Assembly: GCA_023145315.1 (NCBI GenBank)
Contig: JAGLEA010000240.1
Coordinates: 1 to 9,052, forward strand
Origin: Psychrilyobacter sp.
Lineage (GTDB): Bacteria; Fusobacteriota; Fusobacteriia; Fusobacteriales; Fusobacteriaceae
Direction: 5' to 3'
Length of the DNA: 9,052 nucleotides
Under the pieces are notes generated by a model. The model ran no database searches. It worked only from the letters and a program-made list of their open reading frames with translations, and was not told where the DNA came from. A program made the position numbers and the translations under genes. Each line of letters begins with the position of its first letter. The stretch's first letter is position 1. Of the stretch, positions 1-7,007 are shown piece by piece.

Positions 1-30
1 CAAAATAAAAGAACCTAAAAAATTAGGTTC
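1..30 (-). terminator. Intrinsic terminator ending the miaB-exchanger-rho-M23 unit
   Basis: Read on the minus strand, GAACCTAA and TTAGGTTC form a perfect 8-bp stem (positions 30-23 and 18-11) around a TTTT loop, followed by the T-rich tail TTTTATTTT. The first G of the stem is the last base of the TAG stop codon of the M23 gene, so the hairpin begins exactly at the end of translation. Its position and direction fit termination of the whole leftward operon. Confidence 0.85.
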
Positions 31-989
31 TACTTGTAAAATTTCATTGGATTAATTGGTGTTCCATTTTTTCTAATTTCATAGTGAAGATGTGGCCCTG
101 TTACTCTACCTGTTGCTCCACTTATTGCGATTAATTGACCCCTTCTTACCCTTTGACCTCTTTTTACTTTGAGTGTTTTTAGATGTCCATATCTAGTTTC
201 ATATCCATATGAGTGCTTAATAATTACTATGTTTCCATATCCATTCATCCAACCAGAATATGTTACTATCCCTTTGTCTGATGCTTTGACTGGTATATAG
301 TGTGCTCTTAAATCTACTCCCATATGCCCTATCCATCTTTTTAATACTGGATGGAATCTTCTACCATAAGGACTAGTTATTCCTGCCCATTTTACTGGCC
401 AATATATATCTATACCTGTTGTTTTTTTAGAAATTTTATTTAAATCTACTTTAGGACTTTCAATCACTAATTTTTGATTAATATGAACTACTGTTGTTTT
501 TAAATGATTGCTTTCCTGAATACTAGATACTGATTTCCCAAATTTATGAGCTATATTACCTAAAGTATCTCCCTTAGCAACTTTATAAGTTATAGAGTTT
601 CCACGAGTAATAGTTATTTTTTGTCCAATTTTCAAATATTTACCAAGGTGGGAATTATTATATTTTATAACAGTTTGAGTTTGTCCAAATTTGTTAGCAA
701 TTCCTCCTAAAGTATCTCCTGATTTCACCACATAAGTAGTAATTTCAGGTCTTTTTTTCGATTCTTCTTTTACTTTTTCTGTAACTATTTTATAATGTTT
801 TTCATATACTTTGAAGTTAGATTCTAGTAATTTTACCCCTCCACCTTCTTCCTCTCTTTCAGTATAAAATTCTGTGAATTCTTCTGTATTTACGACTTCT
901 TCTTCCATTTTTTTGATTGTATTATACGCAAAAAACATATTCAATACAATTAAAACCGTAAGAAGCCCTACTAATATTTTTTTATTCAA
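30..989 (-). CDS. LysM-containing M23 family murein hydrolase (membrane-anchored or secreted)
   Basis: A 319-residue cell-wall enzyme expected to cut peptidoglycan cross-links outside the cytoplasmic membrane. Residues 5-21 are a hydrophobic segment after MNKK; there is no lipobox cysteine and no clean AXA cleavage site, so it may stay as a signal anchor. An acidic stretch (about 28-50) follows, then two LysM peptidoglycan-binding repeats (about 85-128 and 133-176, each with a GDTLGxIAxKFG core). The C-terminal M23 (LytM/NlpD-type) domain spans about 200-319. Its metal and catalytic residues are complete: H222 and D226 (HMGVD), H269 (YGHL), H300 and H302 (HLH). This predicts an active enzyme rather than a degenerate amidase activator. 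The start is TTG, chosen because AAAGGAGA lies 9 nt upstream and because this start supplies the whole signal segment; the next in-frame ATG (residue 18) would cut it in half. The TTG overlaps the rho stop as TTGA. The exact peptide bond cut cannot be told from sequence. Confidence 0.93.
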   Translation of the reverse strand: MNKKILVGLLTVLIVLNMFFAYNTIKKMEEEVVNTEEFTEFYTEREEEGGGVKLLESNFKVYEKHYKIVTEKVKEESKKRPEITTYVVKSGDTLGGIANKFGQTQTVIKYNNSHLGKYLKIGQKITITRGNSITYKVAKGDTLGNIAHKFGKSVSSIQESNHLKTTVVHINQKLVIESPKVDLNKISKKTTGIDIYWPVKWAGITSPYGRRFHPVLKRWIGHMGVDLRAHYIPVKASDKGIVTYSGWMNGYGNIVIIKHSYGYETRYGHLKTLKVKRGQRVRRGQLIAISGATGRVTGPHLHYEIRKNGTPINPMKFYK

Positions 990-2227
990 TTTTTTACGTC
1001 TCCTTTAGAGTAATACTCTAATAAATCGTCATTAGATTTTGTTTTTTTAATAGTATCTATTAGTTGTTTAGCTCCTTCAGCAGTACTAAATTTATTAAGA
1101 TATCTACGGATTTTCCAAATGTTTGACAGTTTTTCTTTAGATGTAAGCATCTCTTCTTTTCTTGTTCCAGACCTTTTTATATCTATTGCTGGATATATTC
1201 TCAATTCTGCTAAAGTTCTATCTAGATGAATATCCATATTTCCAGTTCCCTTAAATTCCTCAAATATCACATCATCCATACGACTTCCAGTATCTACAAG
1301 AGCCGTAGCTAATATAGTTAAACTACCTCCACCTCTTATATTTCTTGCTGATCCAAAGAATTTTTTTGGATAATATAGTGCTGTTGGATCTATACCACCA
1401 GAGATGAGTTTTCCACTAGATGGTATTACTATATTATAGGCTCTTGCAAGTCTAGTTATAGAGTCCATTAAAATAACGACATCCTTTCCATCCTCTAATA
1501 TTCGCTTTGCCTTATCTAAAACCATTTCAGTAACTTTTATATGATTTTTTGGATCTTCATCAAATGTTGAAGAAAAAACTTTTGCCCCTATCACCGTTTC
1601 TTTAATATCAGTAACTTCTTCAGGACGCTCATCAATTAGTAATATCCATACTTCTAAATCATTATTATTTTTAATAATACTATTCGCCAAATTACTTATA
1701 AGCATTGTTTTACCAGCTTTAGGTGGCGCTACTATAAGACCTCTTTGTCCCTTTCCTATAGGTGCTACCAAATCTATAATTCTACTAGAAACTTCATCTC
1801 CTAAATTTATTTTTTCCTCTGGATATGCCGGTGTTAACTCATCAAATGGAACTCTACTTTCAGATTTTTCTAGATTATCACCATTTATTAATAAAATTTT
1901 TCTCATGGCATAATTTTTCTCTGTACCTGTAGGAACTCTAGCCTCTCCTAATATCATATCACCATTTCTAATTTTAAATCTTCTAATTTGAGTAGAAGAT
2001 ATATATACATCTTTTTCTACATTAGTTTCACGAAGAAATCCATAACCATCTGCAAAAGTTTCTATTTTACCCCATGCAATAGTATGTCCATCTATATTTC
2101 TAATATAGTCAGCTATTTTTTCTATCAACTCTATTTTTTTATATTCATATGCTTTTTCTATATTTAATTTTTTAGCTACTTCCTTTAATTCACTTAGGAG
2201 TAACCCACTTAAATCTACCAAATTCAT
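986..2227 (-). CDS. rho: Transcription termination factor Rho
   Basis: Hexameric RNA-dependent ATPase and RNA-DNA translocase that ends transcription of untranslated RNA. At 413 residues it is close to the E. coli length (419) and has no large N-terminal insertion. Domains in order: the Rho N-terminal helical domain (about 1-45), the cold-shock-like OB fold that binds RNA (about 47-118, with the RNP1-like GYGFLR at 61-66), and the RecA-like ATPase. The ATPase shows Walker A APPKAGKT (167-174), the catalytic glutamate in LIDERPEE (E200), Walker B ending at D255 (VVILMDSITRLARAYN), the SGGIDPTALYYPKKFFG loop region, and the RSGTRKEE segment near 352-359. Three tandem start codons occur (GTG 2233, ATG 2230, ATG 2227). 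I chose the last because AAAAAGG then lies 5 nt upstream; the others sit almost on top of it. It starts 2 nt after the stop of the exchanger gene, and its stop overlaps the M23 start, so it is probably co-translated with both. Confidence 0.97.
   Translation of the reverse strand: MNLVDLSGLLLSELKEVAKKLNIEKAYEYKKIELIEKIADYIRNIDGHTIAWGKIETFADGYGFLRETNVEKDVYISSTQIRRFKIRNGDMILGEARVPTGTEKNYAMRKILLINGDNLEKSESRVPFDELTPAYPEEKINLGDEVSSRIIDLVAPIGKGQRGLIVAPPKAGKTMLISNLANSIIKNNNDLEVWILLIDERPEEVTDIKETVIGAKVFSSTFDEDPKNHIKVTEMVLDKAKRILEDGKDVVILMDSITRLARAYNIVIPSSGKLISGGIDPTALYYPKKFFGSARNIRGGGSLTILATALVDTGSRMDDVIFEEFKGTGNMDIHLDRTLAELRIYPAIDIKRSGTRKEEMLTSKEKLSNIWKIRRYLNKFSTAEGAKQLIDTIKKTKSNDDLLEYYSKGDVKN
990..1006 (-). 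promoter_or_regulatory. Ribosome binding site deciding the TTG start of the M23 gene
   Basis: AAAGGAGA at 1006-999 on the minus strand is followed by a 9-nt spacer and TTG at 989-987. The site lies inside the last codons of rho, and the start codon shares TTGA with the rho stop. This is the arrangement expected for translational coupling or re-initiation by ribosomes finishing rho. Confidence 0.75.
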
Positions 2228-2239
2228 CATCACCTTTTT
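2228..2239 (-). promoter_or_regulatory. Ribosome binding site of rho, inside the exchanger stop region
   Basis: AAAAAGG (2239-2233) is encoded by the last two sense codons of the exchanger gene and is followed by TGATG and the ATG at 2227. The stop TGA of the upstream gene lies between the site and this ATG. A 5-nt spacer to the 2227 ATG is normal; 2 nt to the 2230 ATG is short, and the GTG at 2233 begins within the site itself. Confidence 0.6.
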
Positions 2240-3240
2240 AGATATAAAATATACATTGCTGCAAAGTAAATAAGTCCTATCATATAGGTATCATATCGTC
2301 TTTTTTTATGTTTAAACATTATTCCCATCATAAATATTAATAAAATTAGCATAGAAAACATTGCTGTTAGTGTATGAAAACTTGTTAACACACTATATAT
2401 ATTTCCTTTTCTAAAAAATAAATCTGTGATAAATATAATCATAATATTAAAGATATTACTACCTAATAAATTTCCTGCTGCCATGTCAAATGACCCTAAT
2501 TTTATTGCCTCTATACTAACTGTTAGTTCAGGTAAAGAGGTAGCTAATGCTATTAATATCAATCCTACAAAAGATTGACCTAGCTCAATACCAAATATTG
2601 GCGTCATAGCTATCTTATCTCCTACAAAACTAAGCCCTGTTCCTAGTACTACTACAAAAAATGCACTTATTATAAATCCTCGTTTTGCCTGTGATAGTGT
2701 AATTCCTGATTCTGTAACTTCGTGAATCTCTTTTTTCTCTTCTTCTAATTTTTCGCTTAATTCATCATTTTTTTGATGCTCGTAAAGATATATTGCTTTC
2801 ATAGCAATAAAATAGACACCTAGTATAATAAGTGAGAATAAACTAATATTCATTATCCCTTCAGTAGGAAATAAAAAACCTAAGAGGAAGATCAGTGTTA
2901 AAATTATTGCCCAAAATGCTCCCATAAAATTTTTCGTACTTACATTCGAAGAAAAAGATGTTTTTTTCAAAACAAATATATCTACAATAAAAACTACAAA
3001 AATATTAAACAGATTACTTCCAAATATGTTCGAAACTGCCATCTGAGGATTTCCCATAAGTGTAGCACTAATACTTGTTACCATCTCTGGTAGTGAAGTT
3101 ACTCCTGCTAACATTACTATACCTATCCATGATTTTTCTATTCCCATTAAATCACCTATAGCATCACCATAAAGACTTAATTTTTTTCCTACTAATATTA
3201 TAAATCCAGCTAATAAAGCAAATATAATAATATATAACAT
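2230..3240 (-). CDS. CaCA-family cation/Ca2+ (Na+/Ca2+ type) exchanger
   Basis: Inner-membrane antiporter of the Ca2+:cation antiporter superfamily, closest in layout to bacterial YrbG-like exchangers; it would export Ca2+ in exchange for Na+ (or H+). At 336 residues it has about ten hydrophobic segments in two halves. The halves carry the two inverted alpha repeats that define the family: GVTSLPE (46-52) with GSNLFNI (74-80), and LATSLPE (232-238) with GSNIFNI (260-266). The ion-binding glutamates are E52 and E238, both kept. A charged, glutamate-rich cytoplasmic loop (about 153-178) separates the halves. ATG at 3240 has GAGGTG 5 nt upstream. The gene sits 15 nt after miaB and 2 nt before rho. 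Transported ions are inferred from family; the sequence alone does not separate Na+/Ca2+ from H+/Ca2+ exchange. Confidence 0.92.
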   Translation of the reverse strand: MLYIIIFALLAGFIILVGKKLSLYGDAIGDLMGIEKSWIGIVMLAGVTSLPEMVTSISATLMGNPQMAVSNIFGSNLFNIFVVFIVDIFVLKKTSFSSNVSTKNFMGAFWAIILTLIFLLGFLFPTEGIMNISLFSLIILGVYFIAMKAIYLYEHQKNDELSEKLEEEKKEIHEVTESGITLSQAKRGFIISAFFVVVLGTGLSFVGDKIAMTPIFGIELGQSFVGLILIALATSLPELTVSIEAIKLGSFDMAAGNLLGSNIFNIMIIFITDLFFRKGNIYSVLTSFHTLTAMFSMLILLIFMMGIMFKHKKRRYDTYMIGLIYFAAMYILYLKR

Positions 3241-3255
3241 TGTATCACCTCTACT

Positions 3256-4584
3256 TTATACTAACTCTCCATATAGAGTCCACGTCTTTGCTGTTACTAT
3301 TTTTACTTTTACAAATGTTCCTTTTAAAGAATGATCCCCTTTAAAAATAACTACTTTATTCTCACTAATTCTTCCAGTCATCTTTTCTTCGTTTCTACGA
3401 CTAGGCCCTTCTACTAAAACTTTTACAGTTTTTCCAACATAACTCAAACTAATATTTTTTGCACTTTCATTTTGCACTTCCATAAGTCTTAATAATCTTT
3501 CTTGTTTCACATCTTCGGGAATTTGTCCCTCCATAGTTGCTGCTGGAGTTCCCTCTCTTATAGAATATTTAAACATATATGCATTTTCATACTGAACCTT
3601 TCTCACTACATCCAGTGTATCTAAAAAGTTTTCCTCTGTTTCCCCTGGAAATCCTACAATAATATCTGTAGTCAGAGAGATATTTGGTAAAATATCCTTA
3701 ATATTATCTACTAATTTTAAATAATTTTCCTTTGTATATTTTCTATTCATTTTTTTTAATATTTCTGTAGATCCTGATTGAACAGGTAGGTGCATATTAC
3801 TAGCTATTTTTTCAGGATATTTTGCCATAATTTCTAATACATCTGTAGTTAGATCCTTTGGATGTGGTGATACATATCTAATCCAATAATCTCCATCTAT
3901 TTTACATATTTCGTCTAATAATTTAGAAAATTTAATTTCGCTACTTTCAGTAAAATCTTGACCATATGAATTTACATTTTGCCCTAGTAATAAGATATCT
4001 TTATACCCTTTTTTTATATATTGTCTTACATCTGCTACTATGTCTTCTAATGGAACTGATCTTTCACGACCTCTTACATATGGAACTATACAATATGTAC
4101 AAAAGTTATTACATCCATAGTTTATTGCTACAGAAGCTGTTATTCCATCCCCAAAATTTGCATCAATTCTAGGTGGTAATTCATCTTCATTATTTGTCAA
4201 TACTGCATGTTCTATCTCACCATCTAATATCTTTTCCATTATCTCTGGTAGTTGTGAGATATTTTGATTTCCTAGAACAATATCTATATAAGGTGCTCTT
4301 TTCAATAGGTGCTCTTTTTCTTCTTGAGCAACGCAGCCTGTAACTCCTATTATTAAGTTACCATTTCTTGAATTTTTAATAGTTTTTAAATTACCTAGTT
4401 TCCCCTCTATCTTTCCTGCTGCTCCACCTCTAACAGTGCATGTATTTAAGAATACTGCATCTGAGTTATGGATATCATCTATTATATCGTAACCGTTTTC
4501 TTCTAATAATTTTTTCATTTTTGCCGTTTCATTTACATTCATTTGACAACCATATGTTACTATTGTAGCTTTTTTTCTATTCAT
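3256..4584 (-). CDS. miaB: tRNA-2-methylthio-N6-dimethylallyladenosine synthase MiaB
   Basis: Radical-SAM methylthiotransferase that adds a methylthio group to i6A37 in tRNAs reading codons beginning with U. The 442-residue length is typical. The N-terminal UPF0004 domain carries the three cysteines of the auxiliary Fe-S cluster (C13 in YGCQMN, C49 in NTCTVR, C84 in GCVAQ). The radical-SAM motif CNNFCTYC places C158, C162 and C165. The family segments LPVQSGS (266-272) and TDIIVGFPGET (306-316) follow, and a TRAM domain closes the protein (about 380-442). The YGCQMN opening and the NTCTVR segment favour MiaB over MtaB or RimO. ATG at 4584 has GGAGGAAAG just upstream. It is the first gene after the promoter at 4637-4666 and is separated from ogg by 84 nt. 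Confidence 0.96.
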   Translation of the reverse strand: MNRKKATIVTYGCQMNVNETAKMKKLLEENGYDIIDDIHNSDAVFLNTCTVRGGAAGKIEGKLGNLKTIKNSRNGNLIIGVTGCVAQEEKEHLLKRAPYIDIVLGNQNISQLPEIMEKILDGEIEHAVLTNNEDELPPRIDANFGDGITASVAINYGCNNFCTYCIVPYVRGRERSVPLEDIVADVRQYIKKGYKDILLLGQNVNSYGQDFTESSEIKFSKLLDEICKIDGDYWIRYVSPHPKDLTTDVLEIMAKYPEKIASNMHLPVQSGSTEILKKMNRKYTKENYLKLVDNIKDILPNISLTTDIIVGFPGETEENFLDTLDVVRKVQYENAYMFKYSIREGTPAATMEGQIPEDVKQERLLRLMEVQNESAKNISLSYVGKTVKVLVEGPSRRNEEKMTGRISENKVVIFKGDHSLKGTFVKVKIVTAKTWTLYGELV

Positions 4585-4636
4585 TTTCTTTCCTCCGTCT
4601 AACTTCTAATCTCATAAAAAAGGTTCAATAGCATAT

Positions 4637-4666
4637 ATTATATCATAATCTTTTGCTTTCTGTTAG
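4637..4666 (-). promoter_or_regulatory. Extended -10 promoter for the miaB-exchanger-rho-M23 unit
   Basis: On the minus strand a perfect TATAAT (4642-4637) is preceded by TG and one base, giving the extended -10 form TGATATAAT. CTAACA (4666-4661), four of six matches to the -35 consensus, lies 18 nt upstream. Transcription would start near 4630, leaving a leader of about 46 nt that ends in the strong miaB ribosome binding site. I see no terminator between ogg and miaB, so read-through from ogg may add to expression. Confidence 0.6.
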
Positions 4667-4668
4667 AG

Positions 4669-5322
4669 TTATTTGAAGACTTCCCCGGCCTCGAGATACC
4701 AAAGTAACAAATCAAAATGATCCATAGGAATTTCTATTTTTTTACAATATTTATCTATCTTCTTTTCTATTTCAAGATATTTTTTAGGAGTTATTGTTTT
4801 TGGAACTTCCTTTATAACTCCTAGTTTTTGAATGTTTTTCAATATATGCCTGTCTAATATCGCTACCTCATCACAAAATCCTATGTTTCTAAGAAAGTGA
4901 CTAGCTTCCTTGTAACCGATCCCCTTAATATTTTTTACTAACCACAATCTCTTATCAAACACATCTCCAATCTTATCTACTAAAGTTTTAGTTATTATTT
5001 TTCCATCTTCATCTTTCATAAACTCCCTAAGTAATACTAAATTTTTAGCTTTTATATTTTGAAATCTAACAGTATTTAGATGAGCTACTAGTTCATCTTC
5101 AAACCCAGTCCAAAAAACACCTGCTTCTAGCATACTATTGATTGCTTTTTCTGCTCCTCTTGCTTTTGACTGTGGTGTTAAGATACAAAATGCTAATTCT
5201 ACATGGACATCTTCATTATTTCCATTAAACCATATATTTTTATAACTCTCTATACGACCTTCTATATCTGGTTTTATCTCACTATATACTCGACGGATTT
5301 CTCCTAAATATTCCTTACTCAT
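4669..5322 (-). CDS. ogg: Ogg2-type 8-oxoguanine DNA glycosylase / AP lyase
   Basis: Base-excision repair enzyme of the HhH-GPD superfamily, expected to remove 8-oxoguanine and nick the abasic site. The 217-residue length and layout match the archaeal/bacterial Ogg2 group, not the larger eukaryotic-type Ogg1 or Fe-S Nth/MutY enzymes; no C-terminal four-cysteine Fe-S cluster is present. The helix-hairpin-helix motif is at about 131-138 (IKGIGYK). The catalytic lysine is K138, and the conserved aspartate is D157 in ILDRHI, 19 residues later. The protein ends in a lysine (GEVFK), a position that in archaeal Ogg2 structures helps recognise the base; that point is by analogy. ATG at 5322 has GAGGTG 5 nt upstream. 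It stands between two operons, after the terminator at 5357-5388. The last codons are unusually GC-rich for this DNA. Confidence 0.88.
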   Translation of the reverse strand: MSKEYLGEIRRVYSEIKPDIEGRIESYKNIWFNGNNEDVHVELAFCILTPQSKARGAEKAINSMLEAGVFWTGFEDELVAHLNTVRFQNIKAKNLVLLREFMKDEDGKIITKTLVDKIGDVFDKRLWLVKNIKGIGYKEASHFLRNIGFCDEVAILDRHILKNIQKLGVIKEVPKTITPKKYLEIEKKIDKYCKKIEIPMDHFDLLLWYLEAGEVFK

Positions 5323-5339
5323 ATTATCACCTCATATTT

Positions 5340-5368
5340 ATTATACTCTAATATTTAAAAAAAGAAGA
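5340..5368 (-). promoter_or_regulatory. Possible weak promoter for ogg
   Basis: A perfect TATAAT lies on the minus strand at 5345-5340, between the upstream terminator and ogg. The -35 region would fall in the terminator stem (TCTTCT), a poor match, and there is no TGn extension. Transcription from it would give a leader of only about 10 nt that still contains GAGGTG. In AT-rich DNA such a hexamer can occur by chance, but ogg needs some promoter after the terminator. Confidence 0.35.
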
Positions 5369-5388
5369 ATTTTTAAAATTCTCCTTTT
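5357..5388 (-). terminator. Intrinsic terminator ending the aromatic operon
   Basis: On the minus strand AAAAGGAGAATT pairs with AATTCTTCTTTT (12 bp with one G-U pair) around a five-base TTAAA loop, followed by further T residues. It lies about 50 nt after the stop codon of the DUF3185-like gene and before ogg, and separates the aromatic amino acid genes from the DNA repair gene. Confidence 0.75.
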
Positions 5389-5435
5389 CTATATTCTTTA
5401 CTCAAACACTCTTATAATTCGATAGTTCAAATCAT

Positions 5436-5627
5436 TTATTTCTTTAGAAAATACAGTCCTATAACTCCAGAAACAAGTGCAGCTATATATTTTAGCATTA
5501 CATTATCTGTAGGCTTTCCACTAAATATACTTGTCACCGACGAAACTACCCCTTGTGATTCTGTATATCCCATATATCCTATATACACTGCTACAATTAG
5601 CAATACTATTCCAACTATTTTACCCAT
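5436..5627 (-). CDS. Small two-segment membrane protein, DUF3185-like
   Basis: A 63-residue protein of unknown function. Two hydrophobic segments (about 3-21 and 44-61) flank a polar loop containing SGKPTDN (36-42). The layout of two membrane spans around a G-PTD loop resembles the DUF3185 family as I remember it; no role is known to me. The start is taken at the ATG at 5627, because GAGGTG lies 6 nt upstream. An in-frame ATG at 5648 would add seven lysine-rich residues (MKKEVKK) but has no ribosome binding site. The gene follows the aminotransferase by 54 nt with no terminator and no convincing promoter between them, and the operon terminator follows it. It is therefore probably the last gene of the aromatic unit. 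Confidence 0.75.
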   Translation of the reverse strand: MGKIVGIVLLIVAVYIGYMGYTESQGVVSSVTSIFSGKPTDNVMLKYIAALVSGVIGLYFLKK

Positions 5628-5639
5628 CTTCTTCACCTC
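5628..5639 (-). promoter_or_regulatory. Ribosome binding site deciding the start of the DUF3185-like gene
   Basis: GAGGTG at 5639-5634 with a 6-nt spacer to the ATG at 5627. The same GAGGTG with a 5-6 nt spacer precedes the exchanger and ogg genes in this window. The site lies downstream of the alternative ATG at 5648, so the longer form is unlikely. Confidence 0.75.
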
Positions 5640-5681
5640 TTTTTTCATATTTCTATAGCATTATTCTAGTATACACTTTTT

Positions 5682-6926
5682 TTATCCTATTATTTCTTTT
5701 ATTCGCTTTGCTAATCCATTTATTTTTTGACTTGGACATCCACATATTGCTAATCTTATTCCGTGTGCTACCTGTATTGGATAGATATTTTCTTTATTTA
5801 ATAACTCTAATTTTTCTTTTACTTCTTCAGTTTTTACTTTTAAAGTTATAAAGAACCCCTCTTTATACGGATATACTTCCAATCCTTGATCTTTTGACTC
5901 ATTCATAAATATTTCTGATCTCTTTTCTAAAATTTTTACATATTTATTCCTTTCTTTTACTAAGTTGTTTTTTAGTTCTTCATTACTTTGGATAGTCGAA
6001 AATAATTTCATTCCCCCTCTAGGAACGTTTGACCATACACCACGACAAGTAAATTCATTGGCTCTCATATAATCATCTATATTCTCTTGAGAATTTGAGA
6101 TAAACACACTACCTCCTGCACGAAGACCGTATTCGGTTAGTGATTTAGAACAACTAAATGAAAATACTACTAAATTTTTATTAGATAACTTTTCAAAAGC
6201 TCCCATATAACTTCTACTTTTTTCATATCCACCTACAGCATAATCAATATAAGCAATATCATCTAATAATATAAAAGTATTATCCTCTTTTTTAGAAGAT
6301 AAATTATTCATTATCTCTACTACTTCTTCCCATTCAGATTTTTCCATAGTATAGCCTGTAGGATTGTGGCAAGGATCATTTATAATAGCTAAAACTTTTC
6401 CTTGATTCTCCATTATTTTAGATGCTTCTAATTCGAAACTTTTTAAATTAAATTTATCATATTCATCAAAAAGGTCATATGTAGCCACTTTTAGTCCATG
6501 TTCTTGAGCCATTATTTTATATGGCCCCCATCCAATATTTGGAATTAGTAAAACTTCCTCTGGATCTAGTATGTTTTTCATTGTAGAACTTACAGAACCA
6601 CTTCCACCTGGAGTTGCTATTCCTCCTACACAATATTTATTTTCATGCTCTCCCAATACCCATGATTTCATCTCTTTTAAAAAATCAGGATTTCCAATAA
6701 ATGATTCTGCGTAAGGTGCTATATCCATGTTAGGTAGATTTTTATACACACTGCTTACTGAATCTAATATTACAAATTTACCATTTTCATCAAACAAAGC
6801 TCCTATAGTTACATCGGTAACATTTTCTTCACCATATTTGATTTTTGCATCTTTCGCTTTTTTTACCATGGTAAATACAGTATCTATAATATTTTTATCT
6901 TTAGATCTTTTTGCTAATATTCCCAT
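5682..6926 (-). CDS. Class I PLP-dependent aminotransferase (aspartate/aromatic type)
   Basis: Fold-type I aminotransferase, 414 residues. By its motifs it belongs with the AspC/TyrB-like subgroup (I-alpha) rather than the more common I-gamma bacterial enzymes. Visible equivalents of the aspartate aminotransferase active site are: TPGGSGS (105-111), a PLP-stacking aromatic W133, N188 in CHNPTG, D222 and Y226 in LDDIAY, the Schiff-base lysine K261 in SFSCSKS, R269 binding the phosphate, and R391 near the C terminus binding the substrate carboxylate. All are present, so it should be active. ATG at 6926 has AGGAGGGG just upstream. It follows aroE by 81 nt. Beside pheA, aroE and aroC its likely job is transamination of phenylpyruvate (and perhaps 4-hydroxyphenylpyruvate or oxaloacetate) with glutamate. 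The substrate is inferred from context; an aspartate aminotransferase role cannot be excluded. Confidence 0.9.
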   Translation of the reverse strand: MGILAKRSKDKNIIDTVFTMVKKAKDAKIKYGEENVTDVTIGALFDENGKFVILDSVSSVYKNLPNMDIAPYAESFIGNPDFLKEMKSWVLGEHENKYCVGGIATPGGSGSVSSTMKNILDPEEVLLIPNIGWGPYKIMAQEHGLKVATYDLFDEYDKFNLKSFELEASKIMENQGKVLAIINDPCHNPTGYTMEKSEWEEVVEIMNNLSSKKEDNTFILLDDIAYIDYAVGGYEKSRSYMGAFEKLSNKNLVVFSFSCSKSLTEYGLRAGGSVFISNSQENIDDYMRANEFTCRGVWSNVPRGGMKLFSTIQSNEELKNNLVKERNKYVKILEKRSEIFMNESKDQGLEVYPYKEGFFITLKVKTEEVKEKLELLNKENIYPIQVAHGIRLAICGCPSQKINGLAKRIKEIIG

Positions 6927-7007
6927 AACCCCTCCTACTATTATTTTCTTTAAAGACTTTTTTTATTAACTCTAAATTTCTACTTGCTATTTTTTATTTA
7001 CTATTTA

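Noticed and set aside
2231..2300. Internal promoter for rho in the end of the exchanger gene
   Set aside because: TTGCAG and several TATAT-like hexamers are present but match the consensus poorly or at the wrong spacing, and the region is coding sequence.
3966..4172. Open frame of 68 codons on the plus strand
   Set aside because: It lies fully inside miaB on the opposite strand, over the conserved radical-SAM region, has no family resemblance, and its Leu/His/Tyr-rich translation is typical of antisense to AT-rich coding DNA.
5628..5648. Longer start (ATG at 5648) for the DUF3185-like protein
   Set aside because: No ribosome binding site precedes it, whereas GAGGTG stands 6 nt before the ATG at 5627. 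The extra MKKEVKK residues are partly the translation of that binding site.
5628..5681. Separate promoter for the DUF3185-like gene
   Set aside because: TATACT, TAGAAT and TGCTATAGA all occur on the minus strand, but none has an acceptable -35 partner at 16-18 nt, and the extended form lacks the important last T.
5531..5851. Open frame of 106 codons on the plus strand
   Set aside because: It runs antisense across both the DUF3185-like gene and the end of the aminotransferase gene. Its hydrophobic Leu/Ile/Phe-rich translation is a reverse-strand artefact, not a plausible transporter.
6727..6969. Open frame of 80 codons on the plus strand
   Set aside because: It is antisense to the start of the aminotransferase gene and its ribosome binding site region. 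Nothing recognisable appears in the translation.
6927..7007. Possible promoter or terminator between aroE and the aminotransferase gene
   Set aside because: The 81-nt gap is very AT-rich and contains AATAAT and TTAATA hexamers at rough promoter spacing, and a short TCTTTAAAGA palindrome. None exceeds what chance gives in such DNA, and no hairpin with a T tail is present.
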